Notes: generated from the letters alone by a model not told the origin. Counted from the first letter of the stretch, positions 8,201-18,172 are shown. The stretch: 64,000 nt of DNA from Candidatus Paraprochloron terpiosi LD05 (GCA_018141785.1 CP073341.1:3025261-3089260); one strand, 5' to 3'. A program made the numbers and translations.

Positions 8201-8701
8201 ATGAAATACTTTTTCCGACTAACTATTGCCTATCTTTTAGCACTCACGCTCTTATTATACCCTCAGATCGCATTAGCCCAAAGTGCTGCCACTATTACTG
8301 CTACTTTTGAGGACGTGGATCTGCGAGGTGAGGATTTATCCGGTCAAGATTTGAAAGAAGCCAATTTTAGCAAAGTCAAATTAGAAGAGGCGAATTTAAG
8401 CAATGCTGATCTGCAGGGTGCAGTTTTAAGCATCACCAATCTAACTGACGCCAATCTCCACGGCATTAATTTTACTAATGGCTTTGCCTATGTTACCCTA
8501 TTTGATAATAGCAATTTGACCGATGCTATATTTGCAGAGTCAATTGTATTGCGCTCCACTTTTGATGGGGCTGACATTACTGGGGCTGACTTCAGTAATG
8601 CAATTTTAGATTTCGACCAAGTAGAGCAACTCTGCGATCGCGCTTCTGGAGTTAATTCTATCACTGGTGTGGATACTCGGGAATCTTTGGGCTGTCGCTA
8701 G
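8201..8701 (+). CDS. Secreted or thylakoid-lumen pentapeptide-repeat protein
   Basis: 166 residues: a hydrophobic signal peptide ending in ALAQS (about residues 1-27), then roughly 16 pentapeptide units of the A(D/N)LXX type, such as [26 protein letters not shown] short C-terminal cap has two cysteines (QLCDRASG and GCR). The repeats form a right-handed quadrilateral beta-helix. The size and signal resemble lumenal pentapeptide proteins of cyanobacteria; the exact role is unknown. It is divergent from trpD with 62 bp between. Confidence 0.8.
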   Translation: MKYFFRLTIAYLLALTLLLYPQIALAQSAATITATFEDVDLRGEDLSGQDLKEANFSKVKLEEANLSNADLQGAVLSITNLTDANLHGINFTNGFAYVTLFDNSNLTDAIFAESIVLRSTFDGADITGADFSNAILDFDQVEQLCDRASGVNSITGVDTRESLGCR

Positions 8702-8725
8702 TTTTGGGGTCTAGGGTATCTTGTA

Positions 8726-8745
8726 GGGGCGCAAGGCTTGCGCCC
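8726..8745. repeat. GGGCGCAAG/CTTGCGCCC hairpin after the pentapeptide gene
   Basis: Arms GGGGCGCAAG and GCTTGCGCCC are almost contiguous, making a very tight inverted repeat. Short palindromes of this kind recur between cyanobacterial genes. There is no T-run directly after it, so a terminator role is weakly supported. Confidence 0.5.
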
Positions 8746-8809
8746 ACCAAACCAGAGAGCTTTTTTAAGCCTGCCACGACACTACTATAATTGTGTTAGA
8801 GCTACAGAT

Positions 8810-9682
8810 CTACGTACAGACATAATAGCCCCAATCCGCATCTATATTCCGCCCTGGAGAAATACACTCAAAGAACTCAATTTGACCGTTCCACATGATT
8901 CCAATGGTATTGAACCAATCACTTGCGTAGGGTGCAAAACTTACTACCCCTATTGAGTTACAACTAGAAATTATATGTGTTGCGATATCGGTCATAAATA
9001 GGGCGGACGACATTATATCGTCTACTCCGCGACCATTTATCGCGAAAATATGGCTCTTAGAGCGACCAGCAGGATATTCTGAGTATTGGTGAGCACGAGT
9101 CTCAGAATAAACTAGGTTTGCGTTATTTACCCCATTTATCTTTTGTTCACCATAAGAAATAGCAGATTGGCACTCATTCGCATTTGCTACTAAAGGCTCT
9201 GTAATGCACTTTCTATCTGTAACATAACCCCACCTATTATATGCTGGGAGATCACACTTAAATATCCCAATCAGACCGTTCCACATGATTCCAAACTTTT
9301 TGTAAGAAAAGATGTGGTAGGGTTCGCCAGGAGATTTTTCATATACTGCAAAATCCACTACCCCTATTGAATTGCAACTAGAAATTATACGTGTTGCGAT
9401 ATCGACCATAAATAGGGGGGACGACATTATATCGTCTGCTCCGCGACCATTTATCGCGAAGCTAAGGCCCTTAGAACGACCTTCGGGATATTCCGAGTAT
9501 CCGTGAGCATAAGTATGAGTAGGAAGAACTATGCTGGCGTAATCGAACCCATTTATCTTTTGTTCACCATAAGAAATAGCAGATTGGCACTCATTCGCAT
9601 TTGCTATTAGGGGCGTGGTAACAATAGCTGATATACTTGTAAATGCAAACAAAGGCAACAAAGTCTGTAACTTTACTTTCAT
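8810..9682 (-). CDS. Secreted protein of unknown function with an internal tandem duplication
   Basis: 290 residues with a clear signal peptide (about 1-28, ending IANA-NE). The mature part is two copies of one domain, about residues 30-160 and 172-290. Each begins NECQSAISYGEQKING and contains SEYPxGRSK, FAINGRG and SSCNSIGVV blocks, and ends near GIMWNGxIxxF. The DNA of the two units (about 8940-9190 and 9360-9610) is still very similar, so the duplication is recent. Each unit keeps a few cysteines, which may form disulfides. I do not recognise the family. It is convergent with the pentapeptide gene. Confidence 0.7.
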   Translation of the reverse strand: MKVKLQTLLPLFAFTSISAIVTTPLIANANECQSAISYGEQKINGFDYASIVLPTHTYAHGYSEYPEGRSKGLSFAINGRGADDIMSSPLFMVDIATRIISSCNSIGVVDFAVYEKSPGEPYHIFSYKKFGIMWNGLIGIFKCDLPAYNRWGYVTDRKCITEPLVANANECQSAISYGEQKINGVNNANLVYSETRAHQYSEYPAGRSKSHIFAINGRGVDDIMSSALFMTDIATHIISSCNSIGVVSFAPYASDWFNTIGIMWNGQIEFFECISPGRNIDADWGYYVCT

Positions 9683-9876
9683 ATATCCTATTTAAAGCCT
9701 GATTACAGGATTGCCCTTATGGTAGCAAATGCTCCAGACATCCTTCAAGGGTGGAATGATAGGTAGACATTGCTGGTATTGCCTTAATGTTTTACCTAGC
9801 AATATCCACCACAGTTTACACTCCCCTAAAGAGAGAATCATCAGGCAAAATCAGCGTTTATCTGCGGTTTCCTATA

Positions 9877-10356
9877 TTAAGCAGCAGCCACCAAACTCTC
9901 CCCCAGGGGCTGCCAGCGGAAATAGCGATCGCCTCCCATCTCCAAAACCACTTTAATCCTGGGTTCTAACTGGGGCAGGTTCACCAAATACTCCACTTCA
10001 GTGCGAGAAAGAATCTGTCCTTCAATAATCCACAACACCAAACCCTTGGACTGGGGAGAGAGTGTGTCTAGGTGAGAAGTAGCGATGGCTGGAACATAAT
10101 AAACCGCACCTACAGCCGCACTTTGGGCGATATTTTTTTTCCCTAAGTGAGCAGGGCGCACCCCGTGGACCCCCATTAAATAAGCCCCCAGATCCCCCAA
10201 TCCCCTAGCAGTGAGGTTTAATGTGTTGTAACCATGAGCACGCAAACGTCGTTGATATCTTCCCTCAAAACCCCCTTCCAAAGGGACGTAAACCCCTAAA
10301 GACTTAGACTTTTCCAAGTCCCGGAGGAATGATTTGCCAGTGGTAATTAGAGCCAT
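9877..10356 (-). CDS. ndhN: NAD(P)H-quinone oxidoreductase subunit N (NDH-1)
   Basis: 159 residues, the normal length of NdhN, a peripheral subunit found in cyanobacterial and chloroplast NDH-1 and absent from E. coli complex I. Recognisable segments are MALITTGKSFLRDLEKS at the start, the middle GLGDLGAYLMGVHGVRPAHLG and the end MGGDRYFRWQPL. It supports cyclic electron flow and respiration at the thylakoid membrane. It is divergent from the ribosomal cluster, the typical cyanobacterial neighbourhood. Confidence 0.93.
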   Translation of the reverse strand: MALITTGKSFLRDLEKSKSLGVYVPLEGGFEGRYQRRLRAHGYNTLNLTARGLGDLGAYLMGVHGVRPAHLGKKNIAQSAAVGAVYYVPAIATSHLDTLSPQSKGLVLWIIEGQILSRTEVEYLVNLPQLEPRIKVVLEMGGDRYFRWQPLGESLVAAA

Positions 10357-10477
10357 TTTTGCCTTAAACTTTATTTACAATGATTGTATAGCGCCTTCGC
10401 GCAGGTGTGGGGTGTGTTGTTTGATAAAAGTTTGAGTAATCGTTTGCTCTAAAACCACGCCAGAAAACCTATCTTCC

Positions 10478-10510
10478 CCTCTCTGCGACTCTGCGCCTCT
10501 GTGTGAAACA
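10478..10510 (-). repeat. Dispersed CACGCAGAG-type repeat (reverse orientation)
   Basis: Reads on the minus strand as TGTTTCACACAGAGGCGCAG followed by AGTCGCAGAGAGG. Same family as the copies near 7057, 36164 and 38660. Confidence 0.65.
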
Positions 10511-10540
10511 TTCCAACGAAAAAAATTTTTTCCAAACCCC

Positions 10541-10569
10541 TTGCTTTTTTCCCCACCATGATTTACAAT
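10541..10569 (+). promoter_or_regulatory. Sigma70-type promoter candidate for the S10 cluster
   Basis: TTGCTT at 10541-10546, 17-base spacer, TACAAT at 10564-10569. It lies about 250 bases before rplC in the long leader and faces the right way. No transcript data are available. Confidence 0.45.
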
Positions 10570-10816
10570 GGGTGATTGTGACCAAAAAAGGCTGTATAGC
10601 CACCAAAAGTCACTACAGATCCAGAAATGGAGCAAAAGCCTCCGCGAGATACTGAGGAAAAATTTCCTTAAGTCTCAAGGAACAAAGGCTAACATAGTAG
10701 CCACTTGTAGCGGTAAAATTACCTCACCCTGTGGTTTTAACTATCATCATCACTTCCAAAAAAAAAGCTGTATAGCGCCAAAGTCCTGTTGTCTAGCAAG
10801 TAGAGGTGCTCTAACC

Positions 10817-11455
10817 GTGTCCTTCGGTATCTTCGGCACAAAACTGGGCATGACCCAAATCTTTGACAGGGAAACAGGTTCTGCCATTCCCGTCACCGTG
10901 GTTCAAGCCGGTCCATGTGTAGTAACCCAAATCAAAACCAAAGAAACTGACGGCTATACTTCAGTCCAAATTGGCTATGGAGAAGTAAAGGAAAAAGCCC
11001 TCAGCAAACCGGAACTGGGACATTTGAGCAAAGCAGGTGCCAAACCTTTGCGTCATTTGAAAGAATATCGCCTTCCTGAAACCAGCCCATATCAATTAGG
11101 TCAAACCCTGAAAGCTGATATATTTAGCGTTGGTCAAATAGTAGACGTAACGGGAACCAGTATGGGGCGTGGTTTTGCGGGCTATCAAAAACGGCACAAC
11201 TTTAAACGGGGTTCCATGACTCACGGTTCCAAAAACCATCGTTTACCCGGTTCCACTGGTGCAGGAACCACCCCAGGTAGGGTGTATCCCGGTAAGAAAA
11301 TGGCTGGACGCTACGGTGGTAGTCAGGTAACAACTCGCAAACTGCAAGTAGTCCAAATCGATGCAGAACGGAACCTCCTGCTGATAAAAGGAGCAGTACC
11401 AGGTAAACCGGGGGGTTTATTGAATATCGTACCCACCAAAAAAGTCGGTAAATAG
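10817..11455 (+). CDS. rplC: 50S ribosomal protein L3
   Basis: 212 residues from GTG 10817, chosen because the family begins (M)[15 protein letters not shown]. The open frame upstream to 10568 has no L3 likeness. The conserved core [20 protein letters not shown], which holds the peptidyl-transferase-side loop, is complete, followed by [21 protein letters not shown]3 is an early assembly protein of the large subunit. It is the first gene of the cluster, 2 bp before rplD. There is no rpsJ before it; in cyanobacteria S10 lies elsewhere, with tuf. Confidence 0.97.
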   Translation: MSFGIFGTKLGMTQIFDRETGSAIPVTVVQAGPCVVTQIKTKETDGYTSVQIGYGEVKEKALSKPELGHLSKAGAKPLRHLKEYRLPETSPYQLGQTLKADIFSVGQIVDVTGTSMGRGFAGYQKRHNFKRGSMTHGSKNHRLPGSTGAGTTPGRVYPGKKMAGRYGGSQVTTRKLQVVQIDAERNLLLIKGAVPGKPGGLLNIVPTKKVGK

Positions 11456-11457
11456 TC

Positions 11458-12090
11458 ATGGTTAACTGTGTAATTAAAAACTGGCAAGGGGAAAATGTGG
11501 GGGAGACAACCCTAGAATTGCGGGTTGCCAAAGAAGAAAACGCCTCCCATATCGTCCATAGAGCTTTGGTACGGCAAATGACCAATAGCCGTCAGGGTAA
11601 TGCTTCCACCAAAACTAGAGGGGAAGTGAGAGGAGGGGGACGGAAACCTTGGCGTCAAAAAGGCACTGGACGTGCTCGGGCTGGTTCCATTCGTTCTCCC
11701 TTATGGCGAGGTGGGGGTGTCATTTTTGGACCCAAACCCAAAGACTACAACATCAAAATGAATCGAAAAGAACGGCGTTTGGCTCTCAGAACAGCCTTCA
11801 ACAGTCGTCAGGAAGATTTGATTGTAGTGGAAGATTTTGCCCCACAGTTTCCCAAACCGAAAACGAAGGAGTTAGTAATCGCCCTTTCCCGTTGGAGTAT
11901 TTCCGGGGGAGCCAAAGTACTGGTTATCCTCAAAGAAATTGCCCAAAACGTTCATCTCTCAGCCCGAAATCTCCCCAACCTGAAAGCGATTAAGGCAAAT
12001 AACCTCAACGTCTACGATCTGCTGTGGGCGGACAAAATCGTCACCACCGCTGACGCTCTCGCTGAAATTCAGGAGGTTTACAATGACTGA
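11458..12090 (+). CDS. rplD: 50S ribosomal protein L4
   Basis: 210 residues, family length. The exit-tunnel loop is recognisable: [20 protein letters not shown] then [20 protein letters not shown]4 binds 23S rRNA domain I and lines the nascent-peptide tunnel. In E. coli it also represses its own operon; whether this holds here is unknown. Its end overlaps rplW by 8 bp, which suggests translational coupling. Confidence 0.97.
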   Translation: MVNCVIKNWQGENVGETTLELRVAKEENASHIVHRALVRQMTNSRQGNASTKTRGEVRGGGRKPWRQKGTGRARAGSIRSPLWRGGGVIFGPKPKDYNIKMNRKERRLALRTAFNSRQEDLIVVEDFAPQFPKPKTKELVIALSRWSISGGAKVLVILKEIAQNVHLSARNLPNLKAIKANNLNVYDLLWADKIVTTADALAEIQEVYND

Positions 12091-12385
12091 GTACAATACT
12101 CGCGATTTGGTCGATTTAATCATTAAACCCATCGTCACGGAAAAAGGCTCCCTGCTGTTAGAGCAGAATAAATATGTCTTTGAAGTGGTGAAAAAGGCAA
12201 CCAAACCGGAAATAAAGGCGGCGATCCAAAGTCTGTTTGACGTGAAAGTGGTCAAAGTGAATACACTAATTCCACCCCGCAAAAAACGGAGAGTAGGCAA
12301 ATTTGTAGGATATAAGCCCCAACACAAACGAGCCATCGTCACTTTGGCTGCGGAGGATCAAATCGACTTGTTCCCAGAAGTGTAG
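12083..12385 (+). CDS. rplW: 50S ribosomal protein L23
   Basis: 100 residues. The N-terminal [14 protein letters not shown] and the basic loop [16 protein letters not shown] are typical. L23 sits at the tunnel exit and is a docking site for trigger factor and SRP. It starts inside the last codons of rplD and is followed 16 bp later by rplB. Confidence 0.97.
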   Translation: MTEYNTRDLVDLIIKPIVTEKGSLLLEQNKYVFEVVKKATKPEIKAAIQSLFDVKVVKVNTLIPPRKKRRVGKFVGYKPQHKRAIVTLAAEDQIDLFPEV

Positions 12386-12401
12386 AGATTAAGCAACCAT
12401 T

Positions 12402-13229
12402 ATGGGTATTCGTTCCTATCGACCATATACTTCCGGTATTCGCACTGCTACGGTTTCCGACTTCAAGGAAATTACCAAAACAGAACCGGAAAAATCCCTC
12501 ACCAAATTTAAACACAACCCCAAAGGGCGTAACAATCGAGGCGTCATTACCAGTAGGCGGCGAGGAGGGGGACACAAGCGTCTCTATCGCCAAATCGACT
12601 TTCGCCGAGACAAGCACAATGTCCCCGCCAAAGTGGCAGCCATTGAATACGACCCCAATCGCAATGCTCGTATCGCTCTCCTCTTTTATCAAGATGGGGA
12701 AAAACGTTACATCATTGCCCCTATGGGACTAAAAGTAGGTGATACAGTACGTTCTGGTATTAATGTAGGTTTTGAAGTGGGCAACGCCTTACCTCTGAGT
12801 CGCATTCCCCTGGGTACAGAAATTCACAACATAGAAATGATCCCCGGAAAGGGTGGGCAAATTGTCCGGGCTGCGGGAACTTTCGCCCAGTTAGTAGCCA
12901 AAGAAGGCAATTATGTAACCCTAAAGCTACCTTCCAAAGAAATTAGAATGGTTCGGAAAGAATGTTTTGCTACTATTGGTAAGGTAAGTAATCCATACCA
13001 CAAAAACATTAAACTAGGTAAAGCAGGGCGGAAAAGGCACTTAGGACGCAGACCTAAAGTAAGGGGAAGCGTTATGAACCCGGTGGATCACCCCCATGGT
13101 GGCGGCGAAGGCAGAGCGCCAATTGGCAGAAGCGGTCCCATGACTCCTTGGGGGAAACCAGCTTTAGGTGCCAAAACTAGGAAGAAAAAACAGAGCGATG
13201 CCTTAATTATCCGCCGTCGCCAGAGTTAA
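12402..13229 (+). CDS. rplB: 50S ribosomal protein L2
   Basis: 275 residues. Conserved stretches are [19 protein letters not shown] near residue 50 and the C-terminal peptidyl-transferase-side motif [19 protein letters not shown] (about 226-244), with the histidine usual in L2. It is a primary 23S rRNA-binding protein needed for subunit joining. All key regions are intact. Confidence 0.98.
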   Translation: MGIRSYRPYTSGIRTATVSDFKEITKTEPEKSLTKFKHNPKGRNNRGVITSRRRGGGHKRLYRQIDFRRDKHNVPAKVAAIEYDPNRNARIALLFYQDGEKRYIIAPMGLKVGDTVRSGINVGFEVGNALPLSRIPLGTEIHNIEMIPGKGGQIVRAAGTFAQLVAKEGNYVTLKLPSKEIRMVRKECFATIGKVSNPYHKNIKLGKAGRKRHLGRRPKVRGSVMNPVDHPHGGGEGRAPIGRSGPMTPWGKPALGAKTRKKKQSDALIIRRRQS

Positions 13230-13267
13230 GCATTACAACACATCAACTATATTAATGTTTTACAGTT

Positions 13268-13549
13268 ATGGGTCGCTCGTTAAAAAAAGGTCCTTTTATA
13301 GCAGATAAACTGCTAGGAAAAATCGAAAAGCTGAACCAAGCCAATAGAAAACAGGTGATTAAAACCAGGTCGAGAGCTTCCACCATCTTGCCTCAAATGG
13401 TAGGACATACTATAGCAGTTCATAACGGTCGTCAGCACGTACCGATTTTTATTTCCGAGCAAATGGTAGGACACAAATTGGGAGAATTTGCTCCAACACG
13501 TACCTTTCGGAGTCATGCTAAGGGCGATAAAAAAGCAAGGTCTAGATAG
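13268..13549 (+). CDS. rpsS: 30S ribosomal protein S19
   Basis: 93 residues, starting [16 protein letters not shown] and containing [18 protein letters not shown] and the end [15 protein letters not shown], all family hallmarks. S19 lies in the head of the small subunit next to S13. It is 38 bp after rplB and 11 bp before rplV. Confidence 0.98.
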   Translation: MGRSLKKGPFIADKLLGKIEKLNQANRKQVIKTRSRASTILPQMVGHTIAVHNGRQHVPIFISEQMVGHKLGEFAPTRTFRSHAKGDKKARSR

Positions 13550-13560
13550 AGGAGGAAAAT

Positions 13561-13920
13561 ATGGCGCTAGATACTACAGCAGAAGTCAAGGCGATCGCCC
13601 GCTATATTCGCATGTCTCCCTTTAAAGTGCGAAGGGTGCTAGATCAAATTCGCGGTCGCTCCTATCGGGAAGCACTGATGATTTTAGAATTTATGCCCTA
13701 TAGAGCTTGCACCCCCGTTCTCAAAGTATTGCGCTCTGCGGTAGCCAATGCAGAGCATAACAATGGTTTGGCACCAGGTAGCCTGGTGGTCAGCCAAGCC
13801 TATGCTGATGGTGGACCGGGTTTGAAGCGTTACCGACCGAGAGCACAAGGTCGTGCCTATCAAATTCGCAGGCCAACCTGTCATATTACCGTTGCAGTGG
13901 CTCCCTTAGCAGATGAATAA
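13561..13920 (+). CDS. rplV: 50S ribosomal protein L22
   Basis: 119 residues. N-terminal [20 protein letters not shown] and the C-terminal hairpin region [18 protein letters not shown] are typical of L22, whose beta-hairpin lines the exit tunnel. GAGGAGGAAA lies just before ATG 13561, giving a strong ribosome site. Confidence 0.97.
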   Translation: MALDTTAEVKAIARYIRMSPFKVRRVLDQIRGRSYREALMILEFMPYRACTPVLKVLRSAVANAEHNNGLAPGSLVVSQAYADGGPGLKRYRPRAQGRAYQIRRPTCHITVAVAPLADE

Positions 13921-13941
13921 AGCACTTCAGAGGAAAAATTC

Positions 13942-14673
13942 GTGGGACAAAAAATTCATCCAATCGGTTTTCGCCTCGGCATAACCAAAGATCATTTATC
14001 CTGTTGGTATGCCGACAGCAAGCGCTACCCAGAACTGCTGCTCGAAGACTATCAAATTCGGCAATACATCTCGAAAAACCTGAATAATGCAGGTATTTCT
14101 AAAATTAGGATTGAGCGCAAAGCCGACCAAGTGGACTTAGAAATCCACACCGCGAGACCGGGAGTGGTAGTAGGTCGGGGCGGTAGTGGGATTGAGAACC
14201 TGCGTACTGGCCTTCAAAAAGCCTTGGGGGGCAATCGGCAAATACGAGTCAATGTCATCGAAGTATCCCAAGTAGATGCAGATGCAGCTTTAATTGCCGA
14301 GCATATCGCTGGACAGCTAGAGCGTCGAGTCTCCTTCCGACGGGTAGTGCGTCAGGTAATCCAAAGAGCGGAAAAAGCTCAAGTTCAAGGGATTAAAGTG
14401 CAAGTGAGCGGTCGCCTCAACGGAGTGGAAATTGCCCGTACCGAATGGACTAGAGAGGGAAGAGTCCCCCTCCATACCCTGCGAGCGGACATTGACTACG
14501 CCTACCGGACGGCCAAAACTATCTACGGCATTTTGGGGATTAAAATTTGGGTCTTTAAAGGAGAGATTATCCCAGGAGCTGAAGAAGCCCAAGTTCCCAG
14601 CAAAGGACCAACCCCCCGTCGTCAAAAACGCCGTCAGCAATTTGAAGACCGTTCCTACCAAGAAGAATCATAA
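13942..14673 (+). CDS. rpsC: 30S ribosomal protein S3
   Basis: 243 residues from GTG 13942; the family start (M)[13 protein letters not shown] fixes it. The KH domain holds [15 protein letters not shown] and the C-terminal domain has [14 protein letters not shown]3 forms the mRNA entry channel helicase with S4 and S5. The stop shares a base with the rplP start (TAATG). Confidence 0.98.
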   Translation: MGQKIHPIGFRLGITKDHLSCWYADSKRYPELLLEDYQIRQYISKNLNNAGISKIRIERKADQVDLEIHTARPGVVVGRGGSGIENLRTGLQKALGGNRQIRVNVIEVSQVDADAALIAEHIAGQLERRVSFRRVVRQVIQRAEKAQVQGIKVQVSGRLNGVEIARTEWTREGRVPLHTLRADIDYAYRTAKTIYGILGIKIWVFKGEIIPGAEEAQVPSKGPTPRRQKRRQQFEDRSYQEES

Positions 14674-15092
14674 TGTTAAGTCCGAGAAGAACCAAATTCC
14701 GCAAACAGCAGCGGGGGCGCATGAGAGGGATGGCCTACCGAGGCAGCACCATTAACTTCGGCGACTTTGCCCTGCAAGCCACAGAACCTTGCTGGATTAC
14801 TTCCCGTCAAATTGAAGCGGCACGTCGGGCCATGACCCGTTACGTGAAGAGAGGAGGCAAAATCTGGATTCGCATTTTCCCCGACAAACCCGTCACCATG
14901 CGTCCAGCCGAAACCAGGATGGGTTCTGGGAAAGGTTCTCCTGAATATTGGGTCGCCGTAGTTAAACCGGGCAAAATCATGTTTGAAATTGCCGGAGTCC
15001 AAAAAGAGGTTGCCAGGGAAGCAATGCGTCTGGCAACTCAGAAATTACCCATTAAAACCAAATTTATCAGTCGCGACGAGGAGTACGTTTAA
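14673..15092 (+). CDS. rplP: 50S ribosomal protein L16
   Basis: 139 residues, starting [19 protein letters not shown]. The rRNA-binding loop [19 protein letters not shown] (about residues 80-98) is intact. L16 organises the A-site tRNA region of the large subunit. It overlaps rpsC by one base and is 3 bp before rpmC. Confidence 0.98.
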   Translation: MLSPRRTKFRKQQRGRMRGMAYRGSTINFGDFALQATEPCWITSRQIEAARRAMTRYVKRGGKIWIRIFPDKPVTMRPAETRMGSGKGSPEYWVAVVKPGKIMFEIAGVQKEVAREAMRLATQKLPIKTKFISRDEEYV

Positions 15093-15095
15093 ATT

Positions 15096-15386
15096 GTGTC
15101 CCTACCGAAAGTAGAAGATGCCCGAAAATTATCAGAGGAAGAACTGGCAGAAGAGATTTTAGCAGCGAAACGGGAACTATTTGAACTGCGGCGGCAACAG
15201 GCAACCAGCGAACTCAAAGAAACCCACCAGTTCAAGCACACTCGTCATCGTCTTGCCCAACTTATGACTGTAGAAAGGGAGAGGCAAATCATAGAGTCTA
15301 ACAAGAAAGAAGCTCACAGAGACACAGAGGCGCAGAGGATAGCACGGTATAAAAGCTCACAGAGACACAGAGGCGCAGAGATATGA
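15096..15386 (+). CDS. rpmC: 50S ribosomal protein L29 with an aberrant repeat-derived tail
   Basis: 96 residues from GTG 15096. The first 66 or so are normal L29 (SLPKVEDARKLSEEELAEEI, QFKHTRHRLAQLMTVERER). After SNKKEA the reading is HRDTEAQRIARYKSSQRHRG, encoded by two copies of the dispersed CACAGAGGCGCAGAG repeat, and a stop at 15384. Further down, in the same frame, bases from about 15500 to 15581 encode an acidic tail ending TSTEEEKEE and a stop 6 bp before rpsQ. That looks like the original C-terminus, cut off by inserted DNA. L29 sits at the tunnel exit; the core is intact, so function is probably kept. Confidence 0.9.
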   Translation: MSLPKVEDARKLSEEELAEEILAAKRELFELRRQQATSELKETHQFKHTRHRLAQLMTVERERQIIESNKKEAHRDTEAQRIARYKSSQRHRGAEI

Positions 15387-15500
15387 CTGATCTAGTGGCG
15401 GCTGTACCGCTTGTTCGTCAATCCTCCGTGCCAACTCTTTGCTCTCTGGTCCTTTTGGGCCAGAGAGCCCAAAAGGCAAAGAGTTGCCTCTGCGCGCAAT
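15305..15500 (+). repeat. Repeat-bearing insertion in the 3' part of rpmC
   Basis: Two direct copies of AGCTCACAGAGACACAGAGG (15311 and 15354) with CGCAGAG following each, then about 110 bases with interleaved inverted repeats: AACTCTTTG/CAAAGAGTT, CTCTCTGG/CCAGAGAG and CCTTTTGGG/CCCAAAAGG (about 15433-15488). The inverted repeats are nested so they could form a compact fold. The net length keeps the rpmC frame across the insert, but a TGA inside it ends the protein early. Confidence 0.65.
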
Positions 15501-15587
15501 GATGAGGTAAAAAGTACTGCCACCTCAGATACTGACCCCCAGACTCGGAAAACCTCAACAGAAGAAGAAAAGGAGGAATAAATTCTC

Positions 15588-15824
15588 ATGGCAGTCAAAG
15601 AAAGAGTGGGCATGGTGGTGAGCGACAAAATGAATAAAACCGTAGTAGTGGCGATTGAGAACCGTTCGCCCCACCCAAAATACGGCAAAATCGTCGTCAA
15701 GACCAAGAAATACAAAGCCCACGATGAAGAAAATAAATGCAAACAGGGCGATCGGGTAAGGATAAGGGAAACTCGCCCTCTCAGTCGCACCAAAAGGTGG
15801 ATGGTTGCTGAAATACTGAATTGA
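15588..15824 (+). CDS. rpsQ: 30S ribosomal protein S17
   Basis: 78 residues, starting [20 protein letters not shown] with the OB-fold pattern [20 protein letters not shown] and [18 protein letters not shown]. It is a primary 16S rRNA-binding protein. A good AGGAGG site precedes the ATG; it is actually part of the displaced rpmC tail codons. Confidence 0.97.
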   Translation: MAVKERVGMVVSDKMNKTVVVAIENRSPHPKYGKIVVKTKKYKAHDEENKCKQGDRVRIRETRPLSRTKRWMVAEILN

Positions 15825-15830
15825 AAGAAA

Positions 15831-16199
15831 ATGATTCAACAACAAACATTTCTGAATGTTGCCGACAATAGTGGCGCTCGCAAGTTAATGTGTCTGCGAG
15901 TTCTGGGAACGGGAAATTGTCGTTATGGAAGTATCGGCGATCGCATTGTTGCCGTTGTCAAAGATGCCATCCCCAATATGGGAGTGAAAAAGTCCGACGT
16001 AGTCAAAGCAGTTATCGTGCGCACTCGCAAGTCTTTGCGCCGGGAAAGCGGGATGAGTATTCGCTTTGACGACAATGCCGCCGTCATTATCAATGACGAC
16101 GGTAACCCCAAAGGAACCAGGGTTTTTGGACCAGTAGCCCGAGAATTACGGGAGAAAAACTTTACCAAAATTGTCTCGCTTGCTCCGGAGGTGATCTAA
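15831..16199 (+). CDS. rplN: 50S ribosomal protein L14
   Basis: 122 residues, starting [20 protein letters not shown] and containing [19 protein letters not shown] and [15 protein letters not shown]14 forms an intersubunit bridge and is where RsfS binds. Six bases after rpsQ; its stop overlaps the rplX ATG by one base. Confidence 0.98.
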   Translation: MIQQQTFLNVADNSGARKLMCLRVLGTGNCRYGSIGDRIVAVVKDAIPNMGVKKSDVVKAVIVRTRKSLRRESGMSIRFDDNAAVIINDDGNPKGTRVFGPVARELREKNFTKIVSLAPEVI

Positions 16200-16555
16200 T
16201 GGTTAAGGGAAAGAAAAAAAATAATTCCCCCACTCGTTACAAAATGCATGTGAAAAAAGGCGACACAATCCAAGTGATTTCCGGTCGTGATAAAGGTAAA
16301 GTAGGGGAAATATTAAACGCATTACCTCGTTCAAGCCAGGTAATTGTCAAAGGTGTCAACGTCAAAACCAAGCACGTTAAACCTCAGCAAGAAGGAGAGT
16401 CTGGTCAAATTACTACCTTCGAGGCTCCAATTCACAGCTCCAATGTGATGCTATATTCAGAAAAAGAGAAAATAGCTAGTCGCATTTGCTACAGTTTCAC
16501 TGAAGATGGTCGCAAGGTGCGCATGTTGAAAAAAACGGGAGAAATTATTGATTGA
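16199..16555 (+). CDS. rplX: 50S ribosomal protein L24
   Basis: 118 residues with the KOW motif [19 protein letters not shown] near residue 20 and [18 protein letters not shown] after it. L24 is an assembly initiator near the tunnel exit. One-base overlap with rplN (TAATG). Confidence 0.97.
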   Translation: MVKGKKKNNSPTRYKMHVKKGDTIQVISGRDKGKVGEILNALPRSSQVIVKGVNVKTKHVKPQQEGESGQITTFEAPIHSSNVMLYSEKEKIASRICYSFTEDGRKVRMLKKTGEIID

Positions 16556-16616
16556 TTGGTTGTTTGTTTTTTTTTTGCTCTATAAACAACAAACAACGGA
16601 AAAGAAAGGTATAATT

Positions 16617-17162
16617 ATGCCACAAAGACTCAAAAATATTTACCAAGAGACTATCGTACCTAAACTAAAGGAACAATTTGGATATATGAATATTCATCAA
16701 GTTCCGAAAGTAACGAAAATAACCGTTAATAGGGGTTTAGGAGAAGCATCTCAGAATGCCAAAGCCTTAGAATCCTCTACTAGAGAACTGGCAACTATTA
16801 CCGGGCAACAACCCGTAGTGACCCGGGCAAAAAAAGCCATCGCTGGGTTCAAAATCCGTCAAGGGATGCCAGTAGGTGTAATGGTAACCCTGCGCTCGGA
16901 AAGAATGTATGCTTTTTTAGATCGCCTCATAAATATCGCCCTACCGCGTATTCGCGACTTCAGAGGTATAAGTGCCAAAAGCTTTGACGGACGAGGTAAC
17001 TACAGTTTGGGCATTAGGGAACAGCTCATTTTTCCAGAAATAGACTACGACACCATCGACCAAATTAGAGGCATGGATATTGCCATCATTACCACAGCCA
17101 ATACTGACGAAGAAGGTCGTGCCTTACTAAAAGAAATGGGAATGCCCTTCAGGAATAGCTAA
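16617..17162 (+). CDS. rplE: 50S ribosomal protein L5
   Basis: 181 residues from ATG 16617, chosen because [17 protein letters not shown] is the family start; the open frame before it is a T-rich leader. [19 protein letters not shown] and [19 protein letters not shown] are conserved. L5 binds 5S rRNA in the central protuberance. Confidence 0.97.
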   Translation: MPQRLKNIYQETIVPKLKEQFGYMNIHQVPKVTKITVNRGLGEASQNAKALESSTRELATITGQQPVVTRAKKAIAGFKIRQGMPVGVMVTLRSERMYAFLDRLINIALPRIRDFRGISAKSFDGRGNYSLGIREQLIFPEIDYDTIDQIRGMDIAIITTANTDEEGRALLKEMGMPFRNS

Positions 17163-17191
17163 GTCAAGGAACGGGAGGCAACACAGTAATA

Positions 17192-17590
17192 ATGGCGGCA
17201 ACTGATACAATCTCAGATATGTTAACACGCATCCGCAATGCTTGCTTGGTAGGACATCCAAAAACCAAAGTACCCACCACAAAAATGACCCTGAGCATTG
17301 CCAAGGTATTGAAACAGGAAGGCTTCATTGAAGATTTTGTTCAAGAGGGCGAAGGGATAAAAAAACATTTGATAATTTCCCTGAAATATAAAAAAAATCG
17401 CCAACCAATTATCAAAAAATTAAAGCGCATTAGCAAGCCAGGACTGCGAGTTTATTCTAACCGTAAAGAACTGCCTAAGGTTCTGGGTGGAATCGGCATT
17501 GCCATTGTCAGTACCTCCAGAGGTATAATGACAGATAGAGAAGCCAGACACCAAGGAATCGGCGGTGAAGTGCTTTGCCATGTATGGTAG
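17192..17590 (+). CDS. rpsH: 30S ribosomal protein S8
   Basis: 132 residues, starting [17 protein letters not shown] and ending with the family signature [20 protein letters not shown] then GEVLCHVW. It is a primary 16S rRNA binder. S14, which stands between L5 and S8 in E. coli, is absent, as is normal for cyanobacteria. Confidence 0.98.
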   Translation: MAATDTISDMLTRIRNACLVGHPKTKVPTTKMTLSIAKVLKQEGFIEDFVQEGEGIKKHLIISLKYKKNRQPIIKKLKRISKPGLRVYSNRKELPKVLGGIGIAIVSTSRGIMTDREARHQGIGGEVLCHVW

Positions 17591-17630
17591 TCAACACAAT
17601 GTGCAACCAACAATCAAGGAGTAATTAGTC

Positions 17631-18170
17631 ATGTCGCGCATCGGCAAGCGGCCAATTAAGATTCCGAAGAAAGTAACGATAAACATCAACGGACAACACA
17701 TTGCAGTAGAAGGTCCCAAAGGCTCACTGTCTAGGGTTCTCCCAGACTTAGTAAGAGCAGAACAAGAGGGAGAGGAAGTTCAGGTATTGCGAGTTGACGA
17801 TTCGCGAACCGCTCGAGAACGCCATGGTCTCTCTCGCACCTTAGTAGCAAATATGGTCCAAGGAGTTTATCAAGGGTTTGAAAAGCGCCTGGAAATACAG
17901 GGGGTGGGTTATCGCGCCCAGGCTCAGGGCAGTAAATTGACTCTGAACGTAGGCTACAGCAAACCAGTAGAAATGACTATGCCCAAAGGTATCCAGGTGC
18001 AAGTGGCAAACAACACCCTGGTTATCCTCAGCGGTATTGATAAAGAAGTGGTAGGGAACGTCGCCGCCAAAATAAGGGCAGTGCGGGAGCCAGAACCCTA
18101 CAAAGGGAAAGGTATTCGCTACCTGGGAGAAATGGTTCGACGTAAAGCTGGTAAGGCAGGGAAGAAATAA
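17631..18170 (+). CDS. rplF: 50S ribosomal protein L6
   Basis: 179 residues. [17 protein letters not shown] start, two related L6 folds, and the C-terminal signature [20 protein letters not shown]. It lies near the sarcin-ricin loop and factor-binding site. AAGGAG precedes the ATG; rplR follows 2 bp later. Confidence 0.98.
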   Translation: MSRIGKRPIKIPKKVTININGQHIAVEGPKGSLSRVLPDLVRAEQEGEEVQVLRVDDSRTARERHGLSRTLVANMVQGVYQGFEKRLEIQGVGYRAQAQGSKLTLNVGYSKPVEMTMPKGIQVQVANNTLVILSGIDKEVVGNVAAKIRAVREPEPYKGKGIRYLGEMVRRKAGKAGKK

Positions 18171-18172
18171 CC

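Larger units (their letters stand above)
10357..10816 (+). other. Leader between ndhN and rplC
   Basis: 460 bases without a convincing gene. It holds a GCGCCTTCGCGC mini-palindrome (about 10390), a dispersed CACGCAGAG-type repeat in reverse orientation, and a promoter-like site at 10541-10569. Two GCTGTATAG(C) motifs (about 10590 and 10768) occur in the leader. An in-frame extension of rplC reaches back to 10568, but it has no family likeness and is treated as leader. The length would allow autoregulation of the ribosomal transcript, but I see no clear fold. Confidence 0.5.

Noticed and set aside
10568-10816. 83-residue N-terminal extension of L3
   Set aside because: The extension has no L3 likeness and the conserved family start lies at GTG 10817; the promoter candidate at 10541 makes this a leader.
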